A stretch of DNA of 64,000 nt from Chinchilla lanigera (Eukaryota > Chordata > Mammalia > Rodentia > Chinchillidae), in NCBI RefSeq assembly GCF_000276665.1, contig NW_004955433.1:11454962-11518961 (forward strand), written 5' to 3'. Positions 34,630 to 46,370 of this stretch are shown piece by piece. Position 1 is the first letter of the stretch; every line of letters starts with the position of its first letter. The position numbers and the translations under genes were made by a program. Under the pieces are notes generated by a model. It saw only the letters and a program-made list of their open reading frames with translations. It did no database searches and was not told where the DNA came from.

Positions 34630-35475
34630 TTATAATACTGAGATATTTAAATTTTTCTTTATTTCTGTTTTAATCAAAGGAAATAACTCTTCCATTAGCA
34701 CGTTTCTGACTACAGGCTATTGCTAGTATGATAATGGTGGTGGTACTTACTCTTTATTCTGCTGTCAGCGTTAGAGAAGATAGACCGCATAGAACTAAAG
34801 AGACGCTTGTTCTCCAGCAGCTGTGCAGATGGTATTCTGGATGGCTGTAGGAAAGCCACAAGCCACATCTTCCCTAGGTAAAAGGGCTGACCTGTTACTG
34901 TTCCTAGTTGTGTGTACAACATGTGTTAGAAGAAGTAATTATTTTTAGCCGACTGACTATGACCAAGATTAATAGCTTTTGAAAGAGCTATAATGAAAGG
35001 CTGCCCCAACTGACTTCTACATTTTTCTTTATTTATCCTGCTCTCATCCCTGTCACCTTTGGGCATCAGCCAAATGTCATTTATGTGAGATTTGCCCCTT
35101 GGATGTGAAAGGCCTCTCTTTCTTAATGATGGGAGGTGATTGGGCTGCAGGGCTTAGGAACTTGGACAGTTGACGTGACCCAGAGGTGAGTTCCTTTAGG
35201 TCTGTGAGTGTCACAGGAACAGGACACTTGCTCCTGAGGGAGGAAGAACATAAGAATATTCAGCTGTCTAATTCAGGTCATTGAGGTGTACTTGCGGTTT
35301 AAGGGGAGAGATCAAGGGCTATATTGTCAAGTCCATGTATTTCAGTGGCCTTCTGTTTGGAGCCCTTGGAAGTTTGTTGTTCTGAAAGGAGGATATCTTG
35401 ACTGAAATTGTCAACTATTTCCAGTTTTATAAAACTACTCTCTGCAAGTTAACTCCCAGTTCCCTCTCACTTCTT
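34630..35475. other. Unassigned sequence
   Basis: No gene or repeat recognised. Confidence 0.45.
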
Positions 35476-35479
35476 GTCA

Positions 35480-35800
35480 TGGACTTTACGGGGTACATAA
35501 CTACCCAAAATGCAGAGTGCATTTCCCAGCCTTTACTGCAGTGAGGTGTGGCCGTGCGGCTGGGGGAGTGGACTTGGCCTATGGTAGTTTTAGGGAAGTT
35601 TCCTAAGAGAAAGCTGGTGTGTGCACACTGCCTTTTTCTTCGAGACCCTTCCTTGTATCTGGCTGCCTACAGTGGAAATGCAGCATTTGGATCCTGAAGG
35701 TGAGGGCCAGTCTTCCCCGTGGTAAGCTAGAAGGGGCTTGAGTCTTTAAGGATTTCAAGAGAGCCACCATTTCAGCCAGGTTAAGTCACTGCTGTTTTGG
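35480..35800 (+). mobile_element. MLT1-type LTR, sense (class uncertain)
   Basis: GTGCATTTCCCAGCCTTTAC TGCAGTGAGGTGTGGCCGTG and GTTAAGTCACTGCTGTTTTG G match an ancient mammalian LTR-like family. Same family as 28050 and the inverse of 23800. Confidence 0.6.
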
Positions 35801-35840
35801 ACTTAGTGGCACTCATAGGCACTTAGTGGCACTCATAGGC
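35801..35840. repeat. Exact 20-bp tandem duplication
   Basis: ACTTAGTGGCACTCATAGGC occurs twice back to back (35801-35820, 35821-35840) with no mismatch. Confidence 0.99.
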
Positions 35841-35844
35841 AAAC

Positions 35845-36925
35845 CTAAACATAGATAATATACTATTTCTGTATATTGCACAGAGGAAAATAAATCTCCA
35901 GCCCTCAGATTTCTCTTTTTCATCTTAAATATTAACACGAAAATTTAAACAGATTCCTCTCTCTTCCTTTCATCTCCTACAAATTAAAACAACCTACAAA
36001 GAAGATAATGGAGTAATTTAATAACTAGAGACATGAGAGATGTATTAGCATGAGAGAGGGATTAGCAAGAAGGCTAGAACAGAAAATAACACATTGAGAA
36101 GAACGATAGCCAGGACTGCTCTTAATGGCGCCTGTAATAGGTCAGGGAGCCCTCATCACCTTCCAGTGTGGGTGGCAGCAACAGTCTTGTCTTAGATTTT
36201 TCAGCGGGCCTCAGGGACTCAACTTCATCTGCTTTCTTAAGGCCTTGGGGAGTTTTTTAAATTGTAGGTTTCAAATGTCAAGTCTCTATTCAGTGCTTTT
36301 AGGTCCCTCGCATGGTACTGCTGCTTCTGTTTTGCCTGACCATCTTTGCATGTGGCCGTCTTTCCTCTTGTATAGTATTATCTATATTAGATAATGTGTG
36401 CTGTATTAGCTATAGTGGGTCACAAACTATTATTAGCACAACCTTTTTAAAAGAAATGCTGAGATGTGTTATTATTTTTCGCAGTTTTGAAAAACTTTTT
36501 TGAAAAAGAAAAGCAACTCTTTGGTCCACTATTCTCATTAGCATTTATAAAGTGAACCAAGAGAGAGGTATTCTGTGCAATGTTTTTTCTTGCTGTTTCT
36601 TGCCTTTTAATTTGAAGAATAGCAGGATCTTGTCCTTTGTTCACACCAGTGAAAGTCCATTGAGCCGGAAAAAGAACAGTGTGCTCTTTGTATACTCAGA
36701 GCATTTGAATGCTTTTGGTCACACACTAGTTGCTGTTTAACTACAATAAAATTGTGACCAAAGGAGATAAACATTTAAAGGATAAATGACAGGGCTGTTA
36801 ATCTGAAAGCAAGTTTTGTCGCATTGTTGTTTTTAGCTAACAGGTATGTAGCCAGCAGTCACAGAGGTAACTTTTAAATCTGAAACTGAATGAAGTCTGC
36901 CTTTCCACACAGTTAAAAAATGTTA
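35845..36925. other. Unassigned sequence
   Basis: No gene or repeat recognised. Overlapping short frames at 36125-36740 have no shared codon logic and lie on both strands. Confidence 0.45.
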
Positions 36926-36929
36926 TCTG

Positions 36930-37200
36930 TAGATATTTTTTAAAAATTAATTTTAAAGTGGATACATGAAAATTGTATGTATTTATGGGGTACAGCATGT
37001 TTTAATGATGTGTATACTACACTGTAGAATGGCTAACCTCAGTTAATTAATATATGCATGCTTACCATATTTTTGTGGTGAGAACACTTGAAATTTCTCT
37101 CCTAGCAGTTTTCAAGTATGCCCATGTTGTACAATGGATTTCTGGAATGTCACTGCACATTTTTAATGGCTAATCACTTAAACATATCTAAATTATCTTT
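36930..37200 (-). mobile_element. L1 3'UTR, antisense
   Basis: TGTATGTATTTATGGGGTAC AGCATG and AGAATGGCTAACCTCAGTTA ATTAATATATGCATGCTTAC C are typical of inverted L1MA-like 3'UTRs. Confidence 0.8.
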
Positions 37201-37204
37201 GGCA

Positions 37205-38385
37205 ACATTCAAAAATTTCCTTGATTTTTTTTTTTTAAGCTTAGTCATAAATATGTGTGTGTATGTTTGTATGTATTTATGATTTAGATATATGAATACA
37301 TGTATTCATAATAGGTGTGTATATATAAAATACCCAAGTATATTACCTAAAGTGAGAAATTTTGAGGTTATATTTGTAAGCCTGTAAATTCACCACTTGA
37401 TCTATCTTTAATTCTATAAAGCATTATGATCTAGGTGTCCTTTGATGAAGGGAAAGCATTTTGGAGAATTTCCTTTGTTTATGGAAATGCAAATGACAAA
37501 TCTCAGTTCTTTTCTCTTTCCAGTTTTTTTCTTCTTTTCATCTTGTACATATAAAATCTGGCCAAAGCTCATTGAACAGAGTTGGTTGTGGAGCTGCTGA
37601 GATATTGGGATGCTGGTTTTTTTTTTTTTTTTTTTGAGTATGAATGTATGGCTTTTTACTTGTCTGTGTCCCAGAATGTTAGGGTGTGTTTTGCCTTATG
37701 TGACTGTTTCATTGGATTATTCAGCCTTTCTCCAGCATAGCAAAAAATAAATTAAGGCATATTTTATAATTTTTTTTTTTCCTTTTATGTAATCACACTT
37801 CATTATATAACAGGAGCCTTAACCTTTTCCTGCCTACCACATAGGCATAAGAAGAATGAAAGCTGAAGCTGCGTATCAGCTTAGATATGGCTCAGGGAGT
37901 AGCGGTGTCAGCCAGTGGTGAAATAAGAAGTATGTGTGCTATCTAAAGGGACTCAGGTTATGGACCCCATGTTTTTAGATACTCTGATTTTCCCAAAGAA
38001 GCTGAAAATTGTCGTTTTTATTTTGAAAGCACCTTTTTAAAGGAACTGTCTACTAATTGAAATGTAAAGCCCATGTGCTTTAAATATATCATATTTATAA
38101 GCTGGAAGAAGGGGAAATTCTTTGTTTTGCAGCCTATGTAGTTGGAGAGGTTATGTAACTTCTATCCAGAGAAGGAAGCATTGGGTTTCCTTTCCAAGGC
38201 AAGCTGACCAGTCTAACACAAAATATATAGGTAGTATCCAAAGGGTAGTTTTTCATCTGATCATCTGCTTGTCCGATCATCCCATGGTGTGGCCTACCTG
38301 TTGACAAACTTAAACTGTTGCACATTTAGCTTTCATTAGGTTTTATATTACTTCACTTGAAATTAGGAACTAACAATCAGTGCCC
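37205..38385. other. Unassigned AT-rich sequence
   Basis: Contains a T run at 37619-37636 and a TG/TA-rich stretch near 37250-37330. Nothing else recognised. Confidence 0.45.
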
Positions 38386-38389
38386 ATCA

Positions 38390-39000
38390 GACATTGGGGA
38401 ATGCCAGAGACAGAAATGCCAGAATACAAAGCAAAGACACAAAGGAACCCAGAGAAGGAGGACAGCATGGAGAGCAGAAAACAACTTCAAAGCTCAAAAT
38501 GAATGATAATATTCTCAAGGAGACAAGAGATATTTCATATAAGAAACAGTGTTAACTTTTTTGTTGTAATAATGTACAGTCTTTTTAAAAACTGTCTTTG
38601 TATGTTAGACACAATATACGAAAGAATTACGGTTGATACATTATGATGGCAGTGAGTGGCTTTGAAACAAAAATCAGAAATGGTAGAGTGAGGAAGAATA
38701 GCTGAAATAAGATTGGCAAAATGTTGGTAACTATTGAAGCTATTTAATGTGTAACTGGGAGTTATACAGTTCTTTCTACTTTCGTGTTTGAAATTTTCCA
38801 TTATAAAATGTTAAAAAAAGAGAACATTTAGAGAGCAAGAGTTTTGAAAATTAAAAAATATAAAAGCAGGAATAAAAGTTTCAATGGAAGCATTAGAAAA
38901 TAAAGTTGAAGACATTTTGGCAGAAAGTAGGGGCAAGAAAGAACAAAGTAATTGAAAATAAGGGAGTAATTTCTAGGCCTTTTGGGAGATGGTGACATAA
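38390..39000 (+). mobile_element. L1M pieces, sense (3' end next to 5'-region-like)
   Basis: 38690-38815 resembles an L1M 3' end (CTATTGAAGCTATTTAATGT, CTACTTTCGTGTTTGAAATT TTCCATTATAAAA). 38390-38540 and 38820-39000 resemble the L1M 5'UTR/ORF1 lead (TTTCAATGGAAGCATTAGAA AATAAAGTTGAAG). The order suggests several insertions. Confidence 0.5.
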
Positions 39001-39108
39001 ACAAGCTCACTTCTTACTGGTCTTCCCTGTTTTTCCCTTAATCCTTGTCCTGCCAGCTAGCCTTCAGTTTTCTCCGTCATGTTAATACTACTGTTTCCCT
39101 TGCATCTT

Positions 39109-39236
39109 GGTTTTTTTTTTTTTGTTTGTTTGTTTCGTTTTTTCTTTGTTGTTTTTTTTTCTGGTACTGGGAATCGAACTCACGACCTTGCACTTGCCAG
39201 GCAGGTGCTGTTGCCACTGAGCTAAATCCCCAGCCC
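39109..39236 (-). repeat. ID SINE, antisense, TSD
   Basis: T-rich tail, GGTACTGGGAATCGAACTCA and GAGCTAAATCCCCAGCCCC. TTCCCTTGCATCTT at 39095 and TTCCCGTTGCATCTT at 39238 form the TSD. Confidence 0.93.
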
Positions 39237-39254
39237 CTTCCCGTTGCATCTTAA

Positions 39255-40340
39255 ATATGGAGGAATGTTTCTTATTTGCTGCCATCTTCTGTCTCATTCC
39301 TTTTGCCCCAGGTTTTGTTGTTTTAATTTCTTTACAGGCATTTCAGTAATGTTTTAGGAAGAGTCAGGTGCATGTTTTGAATCTGTTTAAATGATAGTTA
39401 AATTGTTGTGTTGATCATTAATTTGGATATCAGTTTCTTTCAGTTTTTAAAAAAATCAAAGAAAGCAGTTCAATATATAGAAATTTATTTCTTTTATCTT
39501 AAAGTTTTTCTTGCCTACCGCCACTTAGATTGGTTTGTTGCTACCATCTATGAAATACTGTGACTCTTGAAGACTCCGCCCTGAGTTAGTAATGAATTTT
39601 ATGCTAATTTGGGCCTTACTCTATAAGCACTTACTGGCTGCTTTGCTACCCACCTAGACTGTATAGATTCTGTGAAGGTGGAGTCTTAGTTTGCTTGTGT
39701 AGTCCCTATGGTTCCTGACGAGTTCAATAAATAGTTACTGATGAGACTTTACTACTTGAGCTCTTACTGGTTTGTTTTCAGTATGTGTTATGTGTGATTC
39801 TGTGGCACTGTCAGTCTACTCCTTAGAAAACAGTAGGAAGGAATAAGTATAATTAGTAGACTGGAGCAGGTGAACATTGAAGTTTGAAATGTCATTGCTC
39901 TTTAGATTCAAAAGTATTTTATTGACATTTGCAAATCTTCTGTTGTATTTAGAAAGGAGAAGTGGAGGCCTGAATAATCATTATCCTGAGAGGGGAAATG
40001 TGAGACTTGCGTTATGGTTTTAGACTTCCCTCCCTGGCCTATTATTTCATAGTGAGTTTGCTTAATGACTTACCTGTAAACAGGCACTCCTGTGTATTTT
40101 AAGCTCTTGCCTTTTAGCACAGCATAGCTTCAGTTGCTGAATATGCCTCTGTTGTGTAAGTAATAATACTGTCATTTTTTCTAAAGTCACCTTTTTTATT
40201 AAAGAAACTCTTTAATAGTTTCACATATTCTGTAGTTATGCATTTCTGTGAGTGCTTACCAACCTCACCACAGTGTTTAATAAATTATTGAACTTTGAAG
40301 AACCTTTGAGAAGCAAGGGCTTTATGTGACTGAGCAGCAG
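39255..40340. other. Unassigned sequence
   Basis: No gene recognised. 39640-39740 (GATTCTGTGAAGGTGGAGTC, CAATAAATAGTTACTGATG) may be a decayed L2 end. Confidence 0.4.
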
Positions 40341-40342
40341 AC

Positions 40343-40606
40343 ATGAAAAAACGTTATCCTCCAGAGTATCTAACAGACAGAAATAGAGGCTTGATCAGAC
40401 AATATAAGCACCGAGTGAATGATGGTAATACCATGAAATATTTACACCCCTGGAGCATACTAGGGTGGGGAGAAGAGCGTGTGGGTTTTTATCGTTTTGG
40501 GTTGAACCTGACACCATACAACTCACCACTCTATGATCTTAAAAGCAAAACAGAAAGAAAGAAAAAAAGAATGAGAAAGAAAAGAAGAAAGGAAAAAGGA
40601 AAATAA
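40343..40606 (+). other. Unassigned 87-codon open frame
   Basis: ATG to TAA encodes an 87-residue product. Residues 4-68 are rich in Tyr, Pro, Trp and Arg (RYPPEYL at 4-10, KYLHPW at 32-37, GWGEERVGFYRFGLN at 41-55) and do not look like any SINE or LINE translation seen elsewhere here. Residues 68-87 are a Lys/Arg tail translated from a GAAA-rich tract. An in-frame TGA lies 9 nt before the ATG, a weak CAG acceptor-like site precedes it, and AATAAA occurs at 40602 and 40614. It could be a small gene, a terminal exon, a pseudogene or chance. I recognise no family. Confidence 0.2.
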
Positions 40607-40610
40607 AGAA
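40545..40610. repeat. GAAA-rich purine tract
   Basis: Imperfect (GAAA)n/(GGAAA)n sequence that supplies the basic end of the open frame at 40343. Confidence 0.9.
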
Positions 40611-40619
40611 GAGAATAAA

Positions 40620-41505
40620 AATACTGATTTGGTGATATTTTATTGTTTGTGGTATCTTGTCATAAAAGCAAGGCTCCTTTTGTACATAGTAACCTGACTC
40701 AGGGTCAAGTTTAAATCAGTCCTTAAAAAAAGACCGAAAATATTAGAAATGGTTTCTTGCTCCTACAAGTTTCAAGTTTAAATTTCATCAGTATCTCATG
40801 ATTTAGGAGCTGTCATTTTATTATCTGTAAAAATAGAAAGTTGAAAAGCAAGGAAATGAATAGCCTCATATAACCATACTTTCAAACACAACATATAATT
40901 TGTTTTCTCATGGAATGCTATTTTAAATTAGTTTATGATATATTTCTTTAATAATGATGTCCAGAGAAAATTAGCGTAACAGAAGTGGTGTCTGGAATCC
41001 TTAAGAAAGGTTTGGAAGATATTTATCCAAGCTAATAGATTTAGATAATTTCTAATATCTTTCAAGACTAAAACAAGCAGGCTAGACCAATCCATTTTGC
41101 CCCTTTGCCCCATATTTTTATTTTTCTTATAGTGAGGAACCTTTTATGATTTCATGTTATTCATTATTAAAAATAGCTTTTATTGGTAAATAAAGGTTGA
41201 CAAGAAATAATTTCCTTTGTGAACTAAAAAAATCCATAGTTCTAGGAGGTGTCTTAAAGCAGTGTTTCTCATTTTTTGCTTTTTAGTTGTGGAAGAAAGA
41301 ATTGCATCTTACTAATAAGAAAACTGAGGTTGACCGTAGGCCTTTCAGTGGGATGATCTGGCTTTGGGAGTTTCATTTCTTGCGTGAGCATCCTGGAAGA
41401 TTGATACAAATTATGGTAAACTAGGCCATTTGTCCCTGTGACCGTGTTGAGTTGTGTTGGAACTTTCTGTCACTTTTCAAGGCAGTTGTGTTGGAAGGGA
41501 AACGT
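40620..41505. other. Unassigned sequence
   Basis: No gene recognised. CAGTGTTTCTCA at about 41262 resembles a hAT transposon terminus, but no partner end was found. Confidence 0.4.
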
Positions 41506-41523
41506 TAGTAAGATTGTTCTTTG

Positions 41524-41614
41524 AGGGCTGTGGGTGTAGCTCAGTAGCACAGCACCGGCCGGGCAAGCGTGAGGCCCTGAGTTTGATTCCTGGTACCACC
41601 CCCCCCACAAAAAA
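41524..41614 (+). repeat. ID SINE with TSD
   Basis: GGGCTGTGGGTGTAGCTCAG to TTTGATTCCTGGTACC with a C-rich then A-rich tail. AGATTGTTCTTTG (41511) and AGATTGTCCTTTG (41615) differ at one base. Confidence 0.93.
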
Positions 41615-41805
41615 AGATTGTCCTTTGTAACTATAATATTTTGTCAGTAAGTTGTAAAAGTAAGGGAACCTTTAAAGGACTTGGCTGTTTGTAATGCAGG
41701 AACTCACTGCATTCAAAGAAGTTTGTAGTTTAAGGACCTCACTATCAGTGACATAAGATAAAGAGCTATTTGTGAAAGGATATATCAAATTGAAACACTG
41801 TATTT

Positions 41806-41970
41806 TTTTAGATAGAGTTCCTTAGTAGTTCAGGCTGGCCTTAAACTCACCATGTAGCGCAGACTGGCCTTGAACTCACCATGTAGCTCAGATTGGTCTT
41901 GAACTTGTGGTGATCCTTCTGCCTTAGCCTCCAGAATACTGACTTCATGGATGTATGCTACCATGCCTAG
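41806..41970 (-). repeat. B1 SINE with three copies of the 29-bp module
   Basis: Antisense B1. The usual duplicated module is present three times: 41831-41859, 41860-41888 and 41889-41910 (last unit continuing into the normal B1 body). The first two units are each exactly 29 bp and differ at four positions. The body then continues as TGATCCTTCTGCCTTAGCCT to ACCATGCCTAGCT. Confidence 0.9.
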
Positions 41971-42049
41971 CTACAAAAGCAATATTTATATGTTTTAGTA
42001 TTTCTTTTGCATATTTCTTGTTGCTAAAATGATATCCTAGGAAGAACTA

Positions 42050-42240
42050 GACTTTTAGAGTTTGAATGATGTGGATTTTTGTCCCATCTATGCCTCTTAG
42101 TTGGCAAGTCATAGGCCTAATACTCAGTTTTCTTATCTAAAAATGGGGCTAGTGATAATTTATTTGTCTGATTTACTAAAGTTTTTAAGCCTACAGTGTC
42201 ATGCCCTGAATGTGGGAGGCACTCAGTAAATATTAGTTCT
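42050..42240 (+). repeat. MIR, sense
   Basis: GGCAAGTCATAGGCCTAATA CTCAGTTTTCTTATCTAAAA ATGGGG and GTGGGAGGCACTCAGTAAAT ATTAG. Confidence 0.8.
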
Positions 42241-42739
42241 TTTCCTCTTTTCTTTTGAGACAGAAAGGCCTTATCTACGAGGTGAGACTTTTCGAAGCTC
42301 TTAGTTGGTGGGGGGAACGAGTCAGTGAAGTGGAAGGAGGACACTCGGAGCTGTGGACATTCATGTGAGAAGGTGAGAAGTGGGGTGTTGTGTTGGAGGA
42401 CAGGAGGGTGCGAATAGATGGAAAAAGGATGGACTGGATTCACTGACTCCTAGAGGCAGATGCAATATTGATGGTTAGAGACGTTATCTGAACTTGCAGT
42501 TATGATTTGCTTTTCAGAATTGCAGTTGAGAGCTTCTGAACAGTTGAACATCTGTCTCTTCTTGCCCCGGTGTTGAACATCTCACTCTTTTTTAAGTGTA
42601 AAATGTTAGAGAAGTTTAATCAGATTTAGGGCAAATCAAAGGTTTATCTGTTCTCAAGTTCTATCTCTGGTCATAATACTTTGCTAATACTTTTAGCACG
42701 ACTGGTAGCAATACTAGATTTCTAGGTGCTACCCATGTA

Positions 42740-43560
42740 TTTATTTTGCAGATTTTAACTGAGGCCTCTGTATACTCAATGCTGTACTGTCCTATGGGGC
42801 TTCCGTGATGACAGACAGACCAGAGCTCCTCTTCTCCAGGAGGTTAGCATGCTATTAGAGGAAGCAAGCTAGTCAGTAGTAAACAATATGAAGGCAATAA
42901 AGAAGACCATGTGTCATAGTGGTGAACATATGGTATGTTCGTGACTGCAGAGACAGGATTACTTTAGATGGGTCGTAAGTGGCCTTTGATGTAAAATTCA
43001 AAGGATGACAAGGACTTTCATTCCAGCCACAGAGACAACACAGGGACAGCTCCAAGGTGCTGATAATCTTTGCATATAGGAAGAAGAGGAGTGTTCCGTG
43101 GCCAGAATTTAAGGAGGGAGAGGCGAAAAGGAATGAGGCCATGTCACAGTAGGGACCTTAGACTGTGATAGAGATTTGCGTGTTATTCCACTTCCTCTGG
43201 GAAACCATTGCAGGGCTTCGAGGTGGAAAGTGTGTGCATAGGGTGGCCTGATTTGCATTTTATAAAGCTTGCTTCGGCTGCTGTGTGGGGAATATTGGAC
43301 AGCTAGAGTAGAATGAGGGAGATACCTCAGGGGACAGATACACTGATGGCTTGACCCAGGCAATGGTTGTGGAGGGTATGCTTTGTGGCAAAGCTGCCAG
43401 GGTTTCCTTTGATATTGGATGAGGAGGTTTGAAAGAAAAGAAGAATAAAAGATAAAGTCAGGTTTTTAGTTCAAGCAATTAAGTTGTAGCCATTTACTGA
43501 GATCGGGAGACTGACGGAGGAGCAGGTCTGGGGTGGAATAAGTGCTCCCCTTTGGGTGGT
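42740..43560 (-). mobile_element. L2 LINE, antisense
   Basis: Long inverted L2: TCTCCAGGAGGTTAGCATGC, TGTCACAGTAGGGACC, GGAAACCATTGCAGGGCTTC GAGG, AAGCTTGCTTCGGCTGCTGT GTGG and GGCTTGACCCAGGCAATGGT. The minus-strand frames at 42873-43363 lie inside it and are not genes. Confidence 0.75.
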
Positions 43561-43569
43561 CACGTGTCT

Positions 43570-44870
43570 GGTGGCTGTTCATCATGCAGGGAGCTCTTGG
43601 ATATGCTCCTGGGAAGGAAGAATCTGAAGGTCGGTGTTGGGGATTGAGCATATAGCCAACAGAGAAAAGCTTCAGAACCCCTCTTTTCATGAATCATTGT
43701 TCTTTAGCTTGTAGTGAACTTCTAGGACACAGCTTTCCTGAGCTAACTTGTATTCCTTCACCTTTTCCCTGCTCTGCGTTGCACTGCCAGACTGTCCCCA
43801 GGCTTAACAAACACGTTCCTTCCAGGCAAAAGCAAAAGATGACATACACCATGAGCCAGATTTTCCATGACAGACTTGTAAGGAACAAGATAATCTCATT
43901 GTTCCTCCTGCTACTTAAAATAAAGGTAATATTGATTTTATAGTAGCAGTTTAGGTCCTAAGGCATGATATTGATTAAGCGTCTGATGAGAATTTGCAGG
44001 GTAGCCTTCTAGACCTGCAGCTACAGGGCATCTCCCCACTGGGCCAGCCTCTGTGCTGACCTGCACTGTTAGAAGTGGTATTTTTCTTAGGAATTCTTGG
44101 CCCTGTTTAGTCTAGGCACTGTCCAGAGCATTTATTTGAGCTGATGGATGGCTCAATCTAGCCTGTTATCTTAATCTGACCTTAAAGATGGGAACCTAAC
44201 TCTTAGGTTTTTAGTAAATGTAAAGACTAATTTTGACACTGTTTAAAATTATTTTCTTATCAGTAGCAGTAGATTTCATAGTGAGTCTTCTCCTGTGAAA
44301 ATTCCTCTTAAAATGCTATAATGTGAGCTCTCTGTCTCTGTCTGTGTCCTCCTTCTTGCCCTTCCTCCCTCTGTCCATCCCTTTCTGCTGCCCCTCCTCC
44401 CTCCCTAATGCCACTTTGGAGTAAGACTTACTTTATGGATTTTTTTTAAACAGGAAGATATCATTTAAAGATTACATTATTAAGCCCGTGGGACTCTTCA
44501 GTTTTAAAGTACATGAAGGAGAGTAATTTCCTTGTGGTTGTTGTGATACACATTCAGCATTATCAGTCAGGCTTTATGACATTTACAGATCATGTGCTGA
44601 GGATATCTTGAACAATTTAATAACAAGGGATAAATTGTTCACTGTTTTAAGTCTAGAAAGAGTTTCTAGAAATCATCTAAAAATAACAGTTTCATATAAA
44701 AAGTTTTGACTTTGTATTCTAATAAATTCATGTCTTCCTCCCATGTGTGATAATTCTGACTGGATTATTCACAGGATTTGTGTGTCAATTAAGTGAGTTA
44801 CTACTATAGGCTAAAACACTTAGTAGTGTGCTTGATGCATAATAAATGCTTAGTTGGTGTAAGCTGCTAT
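43570..44870. other. Unassigned sequence with a pyrimidine-rich patch
   Basis: 44325-44405 is CT-rich. The overlapping frames at 43689-43943 on both strands show no recognisable domain. Confidence 0.45.
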
Positions 44871-44879
44871 AATATGATA

Positions 44880-44970
44880 CTAGCTGCACCTTTCTGTGTC
44901 ATCTGCAGTACCTAGCACAGGCCTGGGCACATAGTATACTATTTAGATAGATGCTCAGTGACTGACTGAT
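44880..44970 (+). mobile_element. L2 LINE 3' end, sense
   Basis: CAGTACCTAGCACAGGCCTG GGCACATAGTATACTATTTA, the usual end of L2. Confidence 0.7.
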
Positions 44971-45169
44971 GTCTGCAGCATTAGGATTTCCTTCTGTACT
45001 TGCAATATCATAGCTTGTTTTACGTCTTTTCTAAAATGGTCTAAGTACTTGACATCCTTTGATCCTTCACGTGGTTACTCTCAAAAGAAGCCGTGTGCAT
45101 TTGACTATTTCCACATCTGCCTGTCTTCTTTGTTAGCTGACAAACAGAGGTCAAGTTTTAAATCTTTTG

Positions 45170-45260
45170 CAGTTAAAGCAGACACTCCTAGACCATGTTG
45201 ACATTCCTAGTACAGTGCCTGGCACAAAGTAGCTAAATGTATTTGACTCAGTGTCACTGC
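45170..45260 (+). mobile_element. L2 LINE 3' end, sense
   Basis: CCTAGTACAGTGCCTGGCAC AAAGTAGC. Confidence 0.65.
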
Positions 45261-45264
45261 TCTT

Positions 45265-46110
45265 GGTCAGTCTTTTCTTTAGGGAGACAACGCTGGAGCC
45301 AAGGGTTGGGGGTCTTTTTCCAGAAGGAGGTGAAACAGTTATTTTTTTCTTGGTAGAAGATGATGCAAAGGGAATCGAGTGCCGCTTTTCAATTTTCCTC
45401 TTGGTGCACAAAAGGGCAGCGCTGTGTGTGTGTAGCAGGAACAGATAGGCAGCTTGTGTAAGTGGAGAAATGGCCTCTGGCTCATCGCACCGAGTCATTT
45501 TAGGGGTGGTTTATGAGTCATCTGAAATATGCATTTAATCTAGACTTGTGGCTTGCTGGGGAGGCTGCTGCTTTTATATGATCTCAAATGTCTTGTCCAT
45601 GTCAAAACTTGCCTTGTTTCTTTGTTTACTTTGAATCAAGGAAATGTTCACAACCACACTTGGAATTCCTTCTCAAGTGTGCATTTGGTCACATCACCCC
45701 TGGCTACCACCAGTACATGACTGTTTATTTTGGATGTCCTTTTTTGATGTTCAGCTAATTTAACCCACAATGAAGTTAATCCTGCTTCTTTGGAAAAGTA
45801 CAGATTTACTTATTAGCTGCTTTCAGAGACATTTGCATTTTTAAGAAAGTGAGCCGCCCATCTTACCACATAGGCAGTGGATGGCTTTTTGAAGTTGGGA
45901 TTCAGAGCAAATCCAAACTTTCCTGAGTTATCTGAAGTTCTCTTTTACGTTAATAATGAACATGTCCATGATAAACATGTGGAAGTGTACAGCATAGTTT
46001 GTTATGTCTATTTATAGTGACTTTTTGTGAGTGAGAGAGAAGAAAATAAAGCTGCTTTCGAGTAGAAGTTTTCACTTCTTTTCTTCACATTTATAGTATA
46101 CTCATTAAAT
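45265..46110. other. Repeat-free unique stretch
   Basis: No recognisable repeat. The 115-codon minus-strand frame at 45151-45498 is serine/threonine/lysine-rich, starts within L2 sequence on its 3' side and has no known domain. 45480-45840 reads like possible conserved non-coding DNA (untested). Confidence 0.4.
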
Positions 46111-46119
46111 GCTTGGATG

Positions 46120-46370
46120 CCCGAGGAATAGGACTTGGACTTGAATACTGGCTCTGCCACTTAACTACTTGTGTAACCTTGGATAGGTCATGTAATTTCT
46201 CTGTATCTCAGTTTCATTATTTGTCAAATGGGGGTAATTATAGTAACTACCACTGAGGGCTGTTTTGAAGATCAGATGAGTTAATTTATGGAAAGTATTT
46301 AGAACAGTACCTAGTACATAGTAACTGCTATACAAATGTTAGCTATTGTTTTTATTAGTACTTAGTAATT
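46120..46370 (+). repeat. MIR, nearly full length, sense
   Basis: TACTGGCTCTGCCACTTAAC TACTTGTGTAACC, ATCTCAGTTTCATTATTTGT CAAATGGGGGTAATTATAG and ACAGTACCTAGTACATAGTA ACTGC. The best MIR in the window. Confidence 0.93.

Noticed and set aside
42873..43363. Two minus-strand frames of 89 and 84 codons
   Set aside because: Both lie within an L2 element.
45151..45498. 115-codon minus-strand frame rich in Ser, Thr and Lys
   Set aside because: Its 3' part is antisense L2 tail and no domain is recognisable. Kept only as a note.
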